Numbered from the stretch's first letter, positions 53,318 through 61,610 are shown. The stretch is 64,000 nt of DNA from Streptomyces sp. cg36 (GCF_041080675.1 NZ_CP163520.1:3286001-3350000); one strand, 5' to 3'. A program made the numbers and translations. Notes: generated from the letters alone by a model not told the origin.

Positions 53318-53857
53318 TTACGGCGCCACCAAATGCGCGTTGGGCCGCATCGCCAGGGTGGCCAGGTCGGGGGCCTCGGCCACCACCACCCCGGCCGCTT
53401 CCAGCAGCTCCGTACCGTTGGCCCCGGGTACGAACGTGTCCGGCTCGCGCCAGGCCGTCACCACCCGGGCGATCCCCGCCCGCAGGATCAGTTGTGCGCA
53501 CGGCCGCGGGCGGGACGCGCGCTTCGCGCAGGGCTCCAGGCTGCTGTAGACCGTCGCCGACTTCAGGCGGGTGTCGTCCCGGGGCAGCTTGGCCAGGGCG
53601 GCCTCCTCGGCGTGCACCGCGGGGTCACCGCCCTCGCGGGAGAACCCGCGGGCCAGTTCCGTACCGTCCGCCGCCACGACGACCGCCCCCACGCTGAAGG
53701 CCGTCTCCGAGGGCGGGCACTGGGCCGCGAGCTCGCAGGCCAGCTCCAGCCAGCGGTGGTCGGCGCCGGTCACCTGCGCGCCCGTTCCGGGGGGATGGGG
53801 GGTGGCGCGGGGATTGAGGGGGCTGCGGGGGGTGCGGGGTTCTCCCTGGTCGCTCAC
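53318..53857 (-). CDS. RibD-type pyrimidine deaminase (stand-alone)
   Basis: A 179-aa cytidine-deaminase-fold protein. Zinc motifs VHAEEAAL (His, proton-shuttle Glu) and LEPCAKRASRPRPCAQLI (two Cys) are intact. It resembles the deaminase half of RibD, which deaminates diaminohydroxyphosphoribosylaminopyrimidine in riboflavin synthesis. The start overlaps nothing conserved; the N-terminal 30 residues are Pro-rich. The reductase half is the upstream gene, whose stop overlaps this start (ATGA), so the pair acts like a split RibD. Confidence 0.85.
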   Translation of the reverse strand: MSDQGEPRTPRSPLNPRATPHPPGTGAQVTGADHRWLELACELAAQCPPSETAFSVGAVVVAADGTELARGFSREGGDPAVHAEEAALAKLPRDDTRLKSATVYSSLEPCAKRASRPRPCAQLILRAGIARVVTAWREPDTFVPGANGTELLEAAGVVVAEAPDLATLAMRPNAHLVAP

Positions 53858-54546
53858 GGCTGCTCCGGTGCGCTGGTCTCCTTCGGTGCGTACCGAAGGA
53901 GTACCACGTCACCGATCTGCCGCGTCTCCAGCAGCCGCATCCGGCGCAGCGCACCACCGGGGTACGCGCCCGGCCCCAGGAACCTGGGGGCGTCCGGCTG
54001 CCCGACGATCACCGGCGCGACCGCGAGGTGCAGCTCGTCGGCCAGCCCCCGCTGAAGGAGCTGGGTGTGGATGCGCCCCCCGCCCTCGACCATCAGCCGC
54101 CGGACCCCCTCCGCGTACAGCAGCTCCAGCCCCGCCTCCCAGAACGCCCCGGCCGGAAGCCGGTGGACCCTCGCCAGTGCACCGACGGCCTCGGCCGCCT
54201 TCCGCCCCGCGTCACCGACCGCGAGAACGGCCTTCTCCCCACCGGAGTGCCAGAACTTCCACTCCGGGTCCAGATCCCCGGAGGCCGTCACCGTCACCTT
54301 CAGCGGGTACGCGGAGAGGCCCGCGGCCACCCGGTCGGCCCGGCGCCGTTCGGAGTTCACCAGCAGCCTCGGATTGTCCGCGCGCAACGTCCCCGCACCC
54401 ACCAGGATCGCGTCGCACGAAGCCCGTACCGCATCCACGCGGTCGAAGTCGGCGGCGTTCGACAGCAGCAGCCGCTCCGGACTCGTGTCGTCGAGACAAC
54501 CGTCCAGGGAGACGGCCGCGGACAGCAGGACATGGGGACGCGGCAT
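53854..54546 (-). CDS. RibD C-terminal-type reductase (dihydrofolate-reductase-like fold)
   Basis: A 230-aa protein starting MPRPHVLLSAAVSLDGCLDD; longer frame to 54636 rejected. SCDAILVGAGTLRADNPRLL and VRRLMVEGGGRIHTQLLQRG are RibD_C signatures (NADPH and substrate sites). It probably reduces the ribosylamino pyrimidine made by the deaminase encoded next. The pair lies outside any visible rib cluster and without an FMN riboswitch upstream, so it may serve a specialised pathway rather than housekeeping flavin synthesis. Confidence 0.87.
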   Translation of the reverse strand: MPRPHVLLSAAVSLDGCLDDTSPERLLLSNAADFDRVDAVRASCDAILVGAGTLRADNPRLLVNSERRRADRVAAGLSAYPLKVTVTASGDLDPEWKFWHSGGEKAVLAVGDAGRKAAEAVGALARVHRLPAGAFWEAGLELLYAEGVRRLMVEGGGRIHTQLLQRGLADELHLAVAPVIVGQPDAPRFLGPGAYPGGALRRMRLLETRQIGDVVLLRYAPKETSAPEQP

Positions 54547-54759
54547 GCGACGAATGCCCTCCTCGTGTTGGCGGTACGAACGAAACGACCGGGGCGCGCC
54601 CCCTCGCGGAGCAGGAGGCAGACCCCGGGGCACCACCCCTCAACGCTGAAGTGTGCCGCTCCCCCAACGAAACACCCTGAAGAGAACCACGTCACCACCA
54701 CCTCTCAAGAAGTAGGCGAAAACCGAGGCGGGCACACCTGACGCGCCTGGTCAGCCCTT

Positions 54760-54847
54760 GTGGTCCCCGCGCCTGCGGGGTGGTCTCCCGGTGTCGCTCT
54801 TGAAGGTCGCCGACCCGAAGTGGTCCCCGCGCCTGCGGGGTGGTCTC
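54760..54847 (+). CRISPR. Two-repeat CRISPR remnant
   Basis: Two identical 28-nt repeats at 54760-54787 and 54820-54847 around one 32-nt spacer. Repeat type matches the 52892-53310 array (GTGGTCCCCGC ... GCGGGG). It lies upstream of the RibD pair; the AT-richer 54660-54735 could be a leader. No cas genes nearby. Confidence 0.75.
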
Positions 54848-55010
54848 TGGCCGCCGCCCGCAAGGACAGCGTGGGGGCAACCGATGCCCGCCAGGCCCTG
54901 GCCCGCGACTGCCCCGCACGCCCCGGCCAACCCCGGGATCCCGGCGCCTCAGAGTGAGACACGTCACCCACTTTCGATTCCGGTCGAAAGATCGCCCCCG
55001 AGCAACGAGA

Positions 55011-55052
55011 AGACCCCCGCCGATCAACGTTTCCGCAGATCAACGGGGGTCT
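55011..55052 (-). terminator. Native tRNA-Tyr terminator
   Basis: Stem AGACCCCCG / CGGGGGTCT ten bases beyond the 3' end of the tRNA-Tyr fragment. It is where a terminator of the original tRNA-Tyr gene would be, supporting the fragment as a true attachment-site remnant. Confidence 0.75.
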
Positions 55053-55061
55053 CACATCGCG

Positions 55062-55117
55062 TGGCGGCGCCAGGATTCGAACCTGGGTAGGCTAAGCCGA
55101 CGGATTTACAGTCCGCT
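55062..55117 (-). pseudogene. tRNA-Tyr (GTA) 3' fragment, attachment site
   Basis: From anticodon stem to discriminator base the sequence is a normal tRNA-Tyr: anticodon loop CTGTAAA (GTA at 55109-55107), long variable arm, TΨC arm CCAGG TTCGAAT CCTGG and acceptor half CGCCGCC plus A73. Upstream of the anticodon stem no matching D-arm or 5' acceptor GGCGGCG is present. A 3' tRNA fragment at the edge of a mobile region is the classical left att site of an integrase-borne element; the intact tRNA should lie at the other end. Confidence 0.85.
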
Positions 55118-55236
55118 GTGCCGACACAGTCGACCCGACCATCAAGCTGGCCAGATGACACGGTGCGACTCTTGACGATCGCCTGTGGCCCGCGACTGGC
55201 CCGGATCTCTCCCACAAGGCCACGACGCCGGCTAGA

Positions 55237-58161
55237 TCACGCGCGTGGGCGAGGGTTGAGGGAAACAGTGCCAGGTGGAAAATCATCCGTTCCGAGCACT
55301 TCGTCCGCGTCACGGATCCGTACGGCGGCCAAAGACGACATACCCCGCAGGGGGTTGAGATCCACCCGACGCCGCTCGCCGTGGCAGCTGATCGTCAGTC
55401 TCTCCAGCTCCGGGAAGACGGTGCGCACCATGACGAGATCGGCTTCCTCGCGTCTGCTCCCGAGGAAGAGATCGCGAACCTGTGGCATGGGGGGCAGTTG
55501 CCCGAGCATGGACGGTAGCGCGTCCAGTTGCACCAGCAGGCGGCTCAGGTGGGCGAGTTTCGCCAACTGTGACATGCCCTCCACAGAGCCACACAGGTTC
55601 ACGTTCGTGAGGTTAGGCCAGCGGGAGATCCCGTCCAGCGTTCCGATGTGCGCACACACGATATTACCGAGGTACAGACCGTTGAGGTCCGCGTTTACCG
55701 GCCATGCCCCAAGATTCCCGTCTTGGCCTTCCGTATTGAGGCCCAAGTACTGCAGCTTCGTCAACTCGTGGAGGCCACCGATAGATACACCCTCATATAG
55801 GTAGAGATCCGTGACGGATGTGTCGGCGAGAGTAGTCAGATCCTTGACGCCAGGGCATCGAGTAAGGCTCAGCTGCTTCAGGGATGTGAAGGACCGCAAG
55901 TCGTCCAAGCTCCGCAACAGCACATTGTTTGCGATCGATATCGACCACACGCGGGCGGGTTCGACTGAACTAGCGATGTCACAGCTCCTGAAGGCGCCAA
56001 CGAAACTGAGGTTGTTAGGGGTGGGCAGGGACCGCAGCGCCATGAGTTGCTCAACTGATTCCACTATCGCATAGTAAAAATCCGGGATGTGAGAGATAAC
56101 CTCTCGCACATAATCTTCAGTGTCGAAACGACCCCACGCACCTTGGAGCGCCCACTGCACGTCTCTGTTGGTGCATGTGCGGAACTTCTTCACGACGGTG
56201 AGAGCCGCGTCGCCACCGATCCGACCAGCGGTATGGACCACGGCTTGCGCTTCGTCGTCCTCTAGGCCTTCGGGACCAGGGAGGAGGTCGAGAATCACCG
56301 GGCCGACTGCAGCCAGTGCATTCCCTTCCTCAAAACTTCGCGGGGGCAAGAGCGCAGCAGCACGGTCTTGAACTTCTTCACGGATACCCGGGTCAAGTTC
56401 GGTGGCGTGTTCCAGGCAAGCAGTGGCCAGCAAGTGCAAGCGAGTGCGGTGCTTTGAAGTTCGATCGCCACGGCTGATCAAACGCTGCAACAAGTCGGCG
56501 CGTTCATGTGGGCGAGCGTGCGCGACAGCCATGCGGAGAACGTCCTCCCACTGATCGTCATGTGCGTGGCGGACCAGCAAGGGAATATCGCGAGCCTCGA
56601 TTGCCGCCTTGGCGCCCAAGTAGTCCTGAAAGGTGCGATGGACGAAGTCGAAAGTGTCGGCTGTCGGCTGCCGTAAAAGCCCTGAGCGGGCGAGCAGGTG
56701 AGCCAGGACAGCCCCGGAATCGCCCTGTCGAGCGACGTGCGGCATCGCGGGCAAGGCATCAGAAATGAGGACACGAGTGGTGTCGCGGTCGAGTTCCGTC
56801 TGACCATTTCGAATTAGCCAGTAGGCCAGGCGCTGCAAAATCTGGATACTCTGGTGTTCGGTGAGAGTGAGACCTTCGGGTGCGTCGATGTCACGTTCAC
56901 GGTCACGGCGGTGCAGCAACATCGACAGGGCCGCCTCGTAGAGTTCCATCCGCCCATGAGGCAGGTGACCGCGCCGGTCACGGTGGAGGGCACAAACCAA
57001 AGCACACAGCAGCGGTGTGGTGGTCAGGCGGGCGAGGTCGCGCTGCGAACGAACCGTGTCCTTGAGGGCCTCCTCCATGGCCACCAAGTGATCTCGCTCT
57101 TGATCTGTGGTAGCAATGGCTGCGGCTGCCGTATGCCATCGGGTAACGAAGACCGCGACGTCCCGGGTGCTCATCGGGCGCACCGTCAGCTCGGTGAAGC
57201 CACCGTCTGCCAGCCATCCCTCGGGCACTGCCGAGGGACGCGTTGTCACCAAATAGGACGCCTGTGGGTAGGCACTGAGTAGTTCTCGCAACCATTGCCG
57301 GGTGCGAGCACGCTGCGTCTCGGGTACTTCATCGAGACCGTCGACAAGCAGGAAGGCACGGCCGTCAAGCAAGGCTCGATCGACCCACCCTTGCGGCTGG
57401 GCCTGGTCGCGCTGGCACCCCACTGCGGCTAGATACTCATGTGGGGCCGGGAGTTCACCGCGGCGTACCAGGGTCCTCAATGGCAGCACGAATGGCAGGC
57501 AGTCCGTCAGGTGGATCAGTTCTGCCGGCAGTCGGCGGCGGGCCGTCGACACGGCGAGCCACTGCAGCAGAGTCGTCTTGCCGCTGCCGGCCAGGCCCCG
57601 CACCAGGATTCTGCGCTTGCCGGCCAAGGCCTGCTCCGCGCGTTCCACGCGCACCCCGTCCTCTGCACCTGGCCGCGCGGCATTGATGTCTCCTCGGCCG
57701 TCGGCCAGACCAATGCCGTGGATCGGCGCGGCGAGCTCCAGGCTCAGGTACGCGGCGTCCAACGGCCAGCAAGCCCGCTCAGGTCGCGAAAGATCCAGCC
57801 CGATGACCGACAGTTGCCCGTAACGCTCTCCCACGTACTGTCGATACCAGGCCTCGAATTGCCTCTCGCCATCCGACATAGGTTCGGCAGGGTCTGGGGT
57901 ACGAGCGGAAGCCGCAGAGGGCTGGGCGCGGGCCCAGGTCCGCAGCAATGCCTCGGCATCGGCTCCCAGGGCCGCCGCGAGCGCCGCCACCGTTGATTCG
58001 CTGGGCACGGTGGTCCCGTTCAGCGCCTGGCTGATCGTGGTCCGGCTCAGTCCGGCCCGCTTGGCCAGAACGATCATGGAGAACCGTCGCTGTGCCCGCA
58101 GGCTCCGCAGCCGCTCCTTCAAGTCGATCAGCGCTTTTTGCCGGGCCTCGCTCGTTGTCAC
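55237..58161 (-). CDS. HTH-NACHT-LRR protein, bacterial NLR-type defence protein
   Basis: A 974-aa protein (GTG start). Residues ~11-70: XRE HTH (LAKRAGLSRTTISQALNGT). Residues ~183-340: NACHT ATPase with Walker A GLAGSGKTT (189-197) and Walker B FLLVDGLDEVPE (270-281), both intact. Middle: winged helix/helical region. C-terminus (~690-960): leucine-rich repeats (LKQLSLTRCPGVKDLTTLAD). Bacterial NACHT-LRR proteins of this plan (bNACHT, Avs-like) protect against phage. The LRR-coding part (55600-56120) has lower GC than its surroundings. It is divergent from the small membrane protein 58292-58504. Confidence 0.88.
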   Translation of the reverse strand: MTTSEARQKALIDLKERLRSLRAQRRFSMIVLAKRAGLSRTTISQALNGTTVPSESTVAALAAALGADAEALLRTWARAQPSAASARTPDPAEPMSDGERQFEAWYRQYVGERYGQLSVIGLDLSRPERACWPLDAAYLSLELAAPIHGIGLADGRGDINAARPGAEDGVRVERAEQALAGKRRILVRGLAGSGKTTLLQWLAVSTARRRLPAELIHLTDCLPFVLPLRTLVRRGELPAPHEYLAAVGCQRDQAQPQGWVDRALLDGRAFLLVDGLDEVPETQRARTRQWLRELLSAYPQASYLVTTRPSAVPEGWLADGGFTELTVRPMSTRDVAVFVTRWHTAAAAIATTDQERDHLVAMEEALKDTVRSQRDLARLTTTPLLCALVCALHRDRRGHLPHGRMELYEAALSMLLHRRDRERDIDAPEGLTLTEHQSIQILQRLAYWLIRNGQTELDRDTTRVLISDALPAMPHVARQGDSGAVLAHLLARSGLLRQPTADTFDFVHRTFQDYLGAKAAIEARDIPLLVRHAHDDQWEDVLRMAVAHARPHERADLLQRLISRGDRTSKHRTRLHLLATACLEHATELDPGIREEVQDRAAALLPPRSFEEGNALAAVGPVILDLLPGPEGLEDDEAQAVVHTAGRIGGDAALTVVKKFRTCTNRDVQWALQGAWGRFDTEDYVREVISHIPDFYYAIVESVEQLMALRSLPTPNNLSFVGAFRSCDIASSVEPARVWSISIANNVLLRSLDDLRSFTSLKQLSLTRCPGVKDLTTLADTSVTDLYLYEGVSIGGLHELTKLQYLGLNTEGQDGNLGAWPVNADLNGLYLGNIVCAHIGTLDGISRWPNLTNVNLCGSVEGMSQLAKLAHLSRLLVQLDALPSMLGQLPPMPQVRDLFLGSRREEADLVMVRTVFPELERLTISCHGERRRVDLNPLRGMSSLAAVRIRDADEVLGTDDFPPGTVSLNPRPRA

Positions 58162-58291
58162 CCAGTCCCTCCACGCCAGCGTCCCAGTCGCTGTTCAAGC
58201 TCGTACATTTTCGTCCAGCCGAACGCCCCTGTACGTCAGTTCAGCCATCTTCCTTCCCGTAACCGCCCCCTCCAGGGAAAGGAAGACCCCC

Positions 58292-58504
58292 ATGACCGCG
58301 TCGCCCACGCGCCTGATGCTTTTCACCCTCGCCCTGTTGGCCGCCCTCCTTCTGGCCATGCTGAGCGCTGTCGCCGCCGCTCTGTTGGCCTACTGGGACG
58401 GAACTTCCCTCCCCGGCTCGCTTCAGCGGGGCGGGGCCGTCTTCGCCGGCACCCTCACTCTGGTGGTCGCCCTGCTTGCCTTCGGAGCCAAGTGCCTGAC
58501 TTAG
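58292..58504 (+). CDS. Small two-TM membrane protein
   Basis: A 70-aa protein (start after GGAAG). Hydrophobic helices at ~8-32 and ~47-66 joined by the loop YWDGTSLPGSLQRGG. No enzymatic motif. It is encoded head-to-head with the NACHT gene, 130 bp apart, as a possible partner. Similar small proteins accompany mobile-element defence genes in Streptomyces (recollection, not searched). Confidence 0.65.
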   Translation: MTASPTRLMLFTLALLAALLLAMLSAVAAALLAYWDGTSLPGSLQRGGAVFAGTLTLVVALLAFGAKCLT

Positions 58505-58657
58505 TTCGCCACTAGGCGCTACGGAAGATTCTTTGAGTCTCAGCGAGGAGCACCAGCCAGAGCCTCCTGGCATAGCGGCTTCATGCTGGAACTCCCATCA
58601 GGCAGGTGCCATCGAGCGGCATGCGGGCCGAACCAAGGAGCCCACGCGGGGCTGGCT

Positions 58658-59443
58658 CTACAGCGCTGTGAGGAGCCCTATGACTGGGGCACGCAGCCCA
58701 GGCGTCACAGCGATGGTGGCTGCAGATCGAAGGTCATGCGCAGTCCCGTCAATATCCATGACAACCGCACCTGCTTCGCGTGCAATGGCCACCCCGGCAA
58801 CCATGTCCCACGGATGATTGCTGAGCGCGATGCTCGCATCCAGCTTCCCGGAAGCCACCCACACCAGATCCAGCGCGGCGGAGCCCAGCATCCGTACGCG
58901 CAGCACGCTCTCGGCCAGCCGGGCCGTCAAGGCGAGCCGGCGCACGTTCCGCTCCTGGGCGTGCTCGCCGACTGCGTAGTCGCCCACGCCGACGATGGCT
59001 TCGCTCAGGACCTTCGTCCGGCTCACGCCGATTCGACTTCCGTCGGCGTACGCACCGTGTCCTTCCGCAGCCTTGAAGCGCTGTCCGAGGAACGGGAGAT
59101 CGATGACCCCCAGCACCGCCCGGTCGTTCTCGATCAGCCCCAGCGACACCCCGCACAGCGGGATCCCGTTGACCAGGTTCGCCGTGCCGTCGACCGGATC
59201 GAGCGCCCACGTCAGCGATCCACCGAGCCCCGTGGCGCCGTGCTCCTCCCCCAGGAACCCGATCTCAGGGGTCTCCTTCTGCAGGAACTCGCGCACACGC
59301 TCCTCGACGGCGAAGTCGATCTCGGAGACCATGTCGCGGTCACCCTTGGCCTGCACCGCACCGACTGCCATCTCGGTCACCAGCCCGGACGTCTGGTCCA
59401 GCGCCGCACAGGCAATGTCGAGCAACGGCCGCAGGTCAGCCAT
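58658..59443 (-). CDS. Inositol monophosphatase family protein
   Basis: A 261-aa IMPase-fold protein. Metal-binding motifs GEEHGATG (with Glu), WALDPVDGTANLVNG (DPVDGT signature) and ALSNHPWDMVAGVAIAREAG (WDxxAG) are complete, so a Mg-dependent phosphatase activity is expected (inositol phosphate, histidinol phosphate or other substrate). Its start overlaps the HTH gene stop by 8 bp; the two probably form an operon. Confidence 0.9.
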   Translation of the reverse strand: MADLRPLLDIACAALDQTSGLVTEMAVGAVQAKGDRDMVSEIDFAVEERVREFLQKETPEIGFLGEEHGATGLGGSLTWALDPVDGTANLVNGIPLCGVSLGLIENDRAVLGVIDLPFLGQRFKAAEGHGAYADGSRIGVSRTKVLSEAIVGVGDYAVGEHAQERNVRRLALTARLAESVLRVRMLGSAALDLVWVASGKLDASIALSNHPWDMVAGVAIAREAGAVVMDIDGTAHDLRSAATIAVTPGLRAPVIGLLTAL

Positions 59444-60296
59444 TTACTTCCCGCCTCTCCCACAGTGTGGTGAAGATCTGGTCGAAGGTCGGATAGAGGC
59501 CGCCGGCGACCCTGCGCTTGCGTACGAGGAAGGTCGGCGAGTCCACACCACGAGTCTGGGGCAAATACGGCTGCGCCACGCACAACTGGCCGTCGATCAG
59601 GGTGATGTTGAACCGAATCGGCTCGTCGTACACCCCGAACGCGATCCGCTGCGCTGCCTCGGGACTCAGGCGCTCCACCACACGCTCTTGCAGGATGGTC
59701 AGGTTCATCGCCGTCAGCGCGGAGAGGCGCCCTTCCGGGTACCCCTCTTCATGTTCACGCTCTGCGATGAAGTGGCCGTACGGCTTGAGGAAGAGCGCCT
59801 GCAACGTTGCCCCCTCCTCGATGATCTGGCGTAATCGCGCCTCGGAGTACGACTGGCACAGCAGGTTGAGCGACAGCCCGGCCATCCTGATGTCCTTGGC
59901 GTCGTCCAGGAGGTCGGCCGCGGAGACCTTGGCCTGGAATTCGGAACGGCTCGCGTAGACACCCGCCAGGTCGGCGAACTGATCGCCGACGATCTGCGTC
60001 AGCGCGTCCCGCGGCTCCCCCTCCGTGAGGCCGGGCGCGGACTGCCGCACCATCAGCTCTGCGGCGACCAGGACGTCGCCGGGCGGGGTCGCCGTCGTCT
60101 CCCACGACTCCAGAGCTTCCGGGCTCACGTTCCAGTCGAGCATCGTCGACAGGAGTTCCGCGAATTCCGCGTGGGTCAGGCCCTTGGTGGTCCGGGCGGC
60201 GGTCAGCTGGTTCCGTGCCAACTCTGCGAGATCGGGGCGATAGGACGCCCTGCCGTGCAGCGATACGACTGTGCCGGACTTCCTCGGGCTCTCCAT
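59436..60296 (-). CDS. HTH protein with C-terminal sensor-like domain (DUF5919-like)
   Basis: A 286-aa protein. Residues ~25-75 carry an XRE-type HTH (NQLTAARTTKGLTHAEFAEL). Residues ~120-280 form a globular domain with RLRQIIEEGATLQALFLKP, FNITLIDGQLCVAQPYLPQ and RGVDSPTFLVRK, as in the DUF5919 C-terminal domain of streptomycete regulators. The IMPase gene downstream overlaps it, so it may regulate or act with that enzyme. Family name from memory. Confidence 0.75.
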   Translation of the reverse strand: MESPRKSGTVVSLHGRASYRPDLAELARNQLTAARTTKGLTHAEFAELLSTMLDWNVSPEALESWETTATPPGDVLVAAELMVRQSAPGLTEGEPRDALTQIVGDQFADLAGVYASRSEFQAKVSAADLLDDAKDIRMAGLSLNLLCQSYSEARLRQIIEEGATLQALFLKPYGHFIAEREHEEGYPEGRLSALTAMNLTILQERVVERLSPEAAQRIAFGVYDEPIRFNITLIDGQLCVAQPYLPQTRGVDSPTFLVRKRRVAGGLYPTFDQIFTTLWERREVNG

Positions 60297-60315
60297 GTCC
60301 CCCTCCGAATGCGGC

Positions 60316-60813
60316 TCAGCCGCTGACAGCCCTGCGTGACCCCTCTGGCCCCTCGGTCTTCATGGGGGCCTTGTCGCGCGGGTACGGCTGCCCCACGCGC
60401 CCGTACAGCTCGATCAACTGTGCCTGAAGGACAGCAACTGAGCGGCGCAGTTCACCCATCTCCTCGCGCAGTTCCTCCACGGCAGAAACGTCAGCCGGTA
60501 CCTCCAACTCGCCGACTCGCTCCTGGAGTTGCAAGAAGCCGTCGCTCAGCTCATCCAACGAGTGCCGCTTCGCCTTCGACTCGTCCGGCGTCGCGAGCAC
60601 GTAGACGGCTTTGCCGGGCTGGCCGTAGATCAGCCCTTCGTCCCGCAGGATCTTGAGCGCGTCCCTCACCACAGTGGTGGACACCTCGTGCTCCTTCATC
60701 AGGTTCGAAGCTGACGGAATCGGCTCACCGACGGGCAGGACGCCGCGTGCGATCTGCGATCGCAGCTCATCCGCCAGCCGCCTGTAAGCGGGCCCTTCCT
60801 GCGCCTTGGCCAC
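60316..60813 (-). CDS. GntR-family repressor (KorSA-like)
   Basis: A 165-aa protein. GTG at 60813 has GGAAGGAAAG upstream; GTG 60852 would add 13 residues. Winged HTH: YRRLADELRSQIARGVL ... SASNLMKEHEVSTTVVRDAL (residues ~8-72), then GQPGKAVYV. The C-terminal part (~90-150) is helical/coiled coil. It resembles KorSA of pSAM2-type elements, repressor of transfer genes. Its operator candidate is the palindrome at 60917-60955, between it and the rightward gene set. Confidence 0.88.
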   Translation of the reverse strand: MAKAQEGPAYRRLADELRSQIARGVLPVGEPIPSASNLMKEHEVSTTVVRDALKILRDEGLIYGQPGKAVYVLATPDESKAKRHSLDELSDGFLQLQERVGELEVPADVSAVEELREEMGELRRSVAVLQAQLIELYGRVGQPYPRDKAPMKTEGPEGSRRAVSG

Positions 60814-60916
60814 TCCGTCTTTCCTTCCGCCCGCACCTGCTGCATCAGCCACAGACAGTGCAACACATGCCGCGAGCGGCCAGCCAGAAGCCCGGCCCCT
60901 TCACCGAACCCCTTGA

Positions 60917-60955
60917 CAACCTCATGCACTAGGTGGAACTTAGTGCATGAGGTTG
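60917..60955. promoter_or_regulatory. Perfect inverted repeat, KorSA-like operator
   Basis: Arms CAACCTCATGCACTA (60917-60931) and TAGTGCATGAGGTTG (60941-60955) with a 9-base centre. A TTGACA hexamer at 60913-60918 overlaps the left arm, so binding here would block a rightward promoter. It lies in the divergent GntR/transfer-gene spacer. Confidence 0.85.
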
Positions 60956-61089
60956 AGTCGCAGTGAGACACAGCGGCCCGCCTCGCGCACGTAAAAGGCC
61001 CCGGCAGATCCGGGCTCCGAAGGCGCGCCAACGCCTTCCGAGCTCCTGCCGAGGCCAACGCATCGCTCCCCGTCTGAAGGAGTTCAACG

Positions 61090-61440
61090 ATGCTCGACGA
61101 GCGTACCGCCGAGGTGGCGGCCACCTCCCGGCCGACGGAACCGGCCATCTCTCGCACCCTGGTGAAGCTCTCCTTATTGGAGGGCTTCTTCGAGAAGTTC
61201 ATCGATCTGCCCGAGCCCTCCCTGACGGTTCATCCGGAAGGCATGGACGTCTCGCTCCAACTGCCCGAGGACATCGCCGGCCCGCGCGAGCGGTGCCTGG
61301 CGGTCGCCCGGATCGCGCAGGAGCTGCGCGGCACGACGCGGTTGGTCGCCGTCTCCGACTGGTGGTCGTTCATGACCGACGTCGGCTTCGGCGGACTGCA
61401 CATCCACGTGTACGCGCCGCTGCACCGGGAGGACGCGTGA
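61090..61440 (+). CDS. Hypothetical AICE protein
   Basis: A 116-aa protein starting after GAAGGAG. Mixed alpha/beta composition (ISRTLVKLSLLEGFFEKFID; LVAVSDWWSFMTDVGFGG). No known motif and no TM. First gene of the rightward set after the operator; its stop overlaps the next start (TGATG). Function unknown. Confidence 0.75.
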   Translation: MLDERTAEVAATSRPTEPAISRTLVKLSLLEGFFEKFIDLPEPSLTVHPEGMDVSLQLPEDIAGPRERCLAVARIAQELRGTTRLVAVSDWWSFMTDVGFGGLHIHVYAPLHREDA

Positions 61441-61610
61441 TGGCCGCGGCACCGTTCTACGACTGGCGCCCCGTCGCACCGCGCGTCCCGTGCCCGCGCT
61501 GCAGTGGCCGCGTCGCCGTCTCCCGCTGCCGTACCGCGCGGGAGCTCTGCGGGCACTGCGGCCACGAGTGGGCACAGGGTCTGCTGATCGAGCGGGCGGA
61601 GGTGCACTGA
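61440..61610 (+). CDS. Small zinc-ribbon-like protein
   Basis: A 56-aa protein (MAAAPFYDWRPVAPRVPCPR). Cysteines in CPRC and CGHC plus CRT suggest a zinc ribbon. The start overlaps the previous stop (TGATG) and its own stop overlaps the WhiB-like start. Function unknown. Confidence 0.65.
   Translation: MAAAPFYDWRPVAPRVPCPRCSGRVAVSRCRTARELCGHCGHEWAQGLLIERAEVH

Noticed and set aside
53571..54680. 369-aa plus-strand frame opposite the RibD pair
   Set aside because: Shadow of two genes with intact catalytic motifs on the minus strand.
54547..54759. Possible FMN riboswitch upstream of the RibD-type reductase
   Set aside because: The conserved RFN-element core sequences were looked for and not seen.
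55062..55145. A complete tRNA gene at the tRNA-Tyr locus
   Set aside because: The D-arm and 5' acceptor strand that would pair with CGCCGCC are not present upstream of the anticodon stem, so only a 3' fragment is supported.
60963..61439. Upstream part of the frame ending at 61610
   Set aside because: The 160 residues before the ATG at 61440 overlap the real gene 61090-61440 in another frame and are Arg/Pro-rich; only the last 56 residues are kept.
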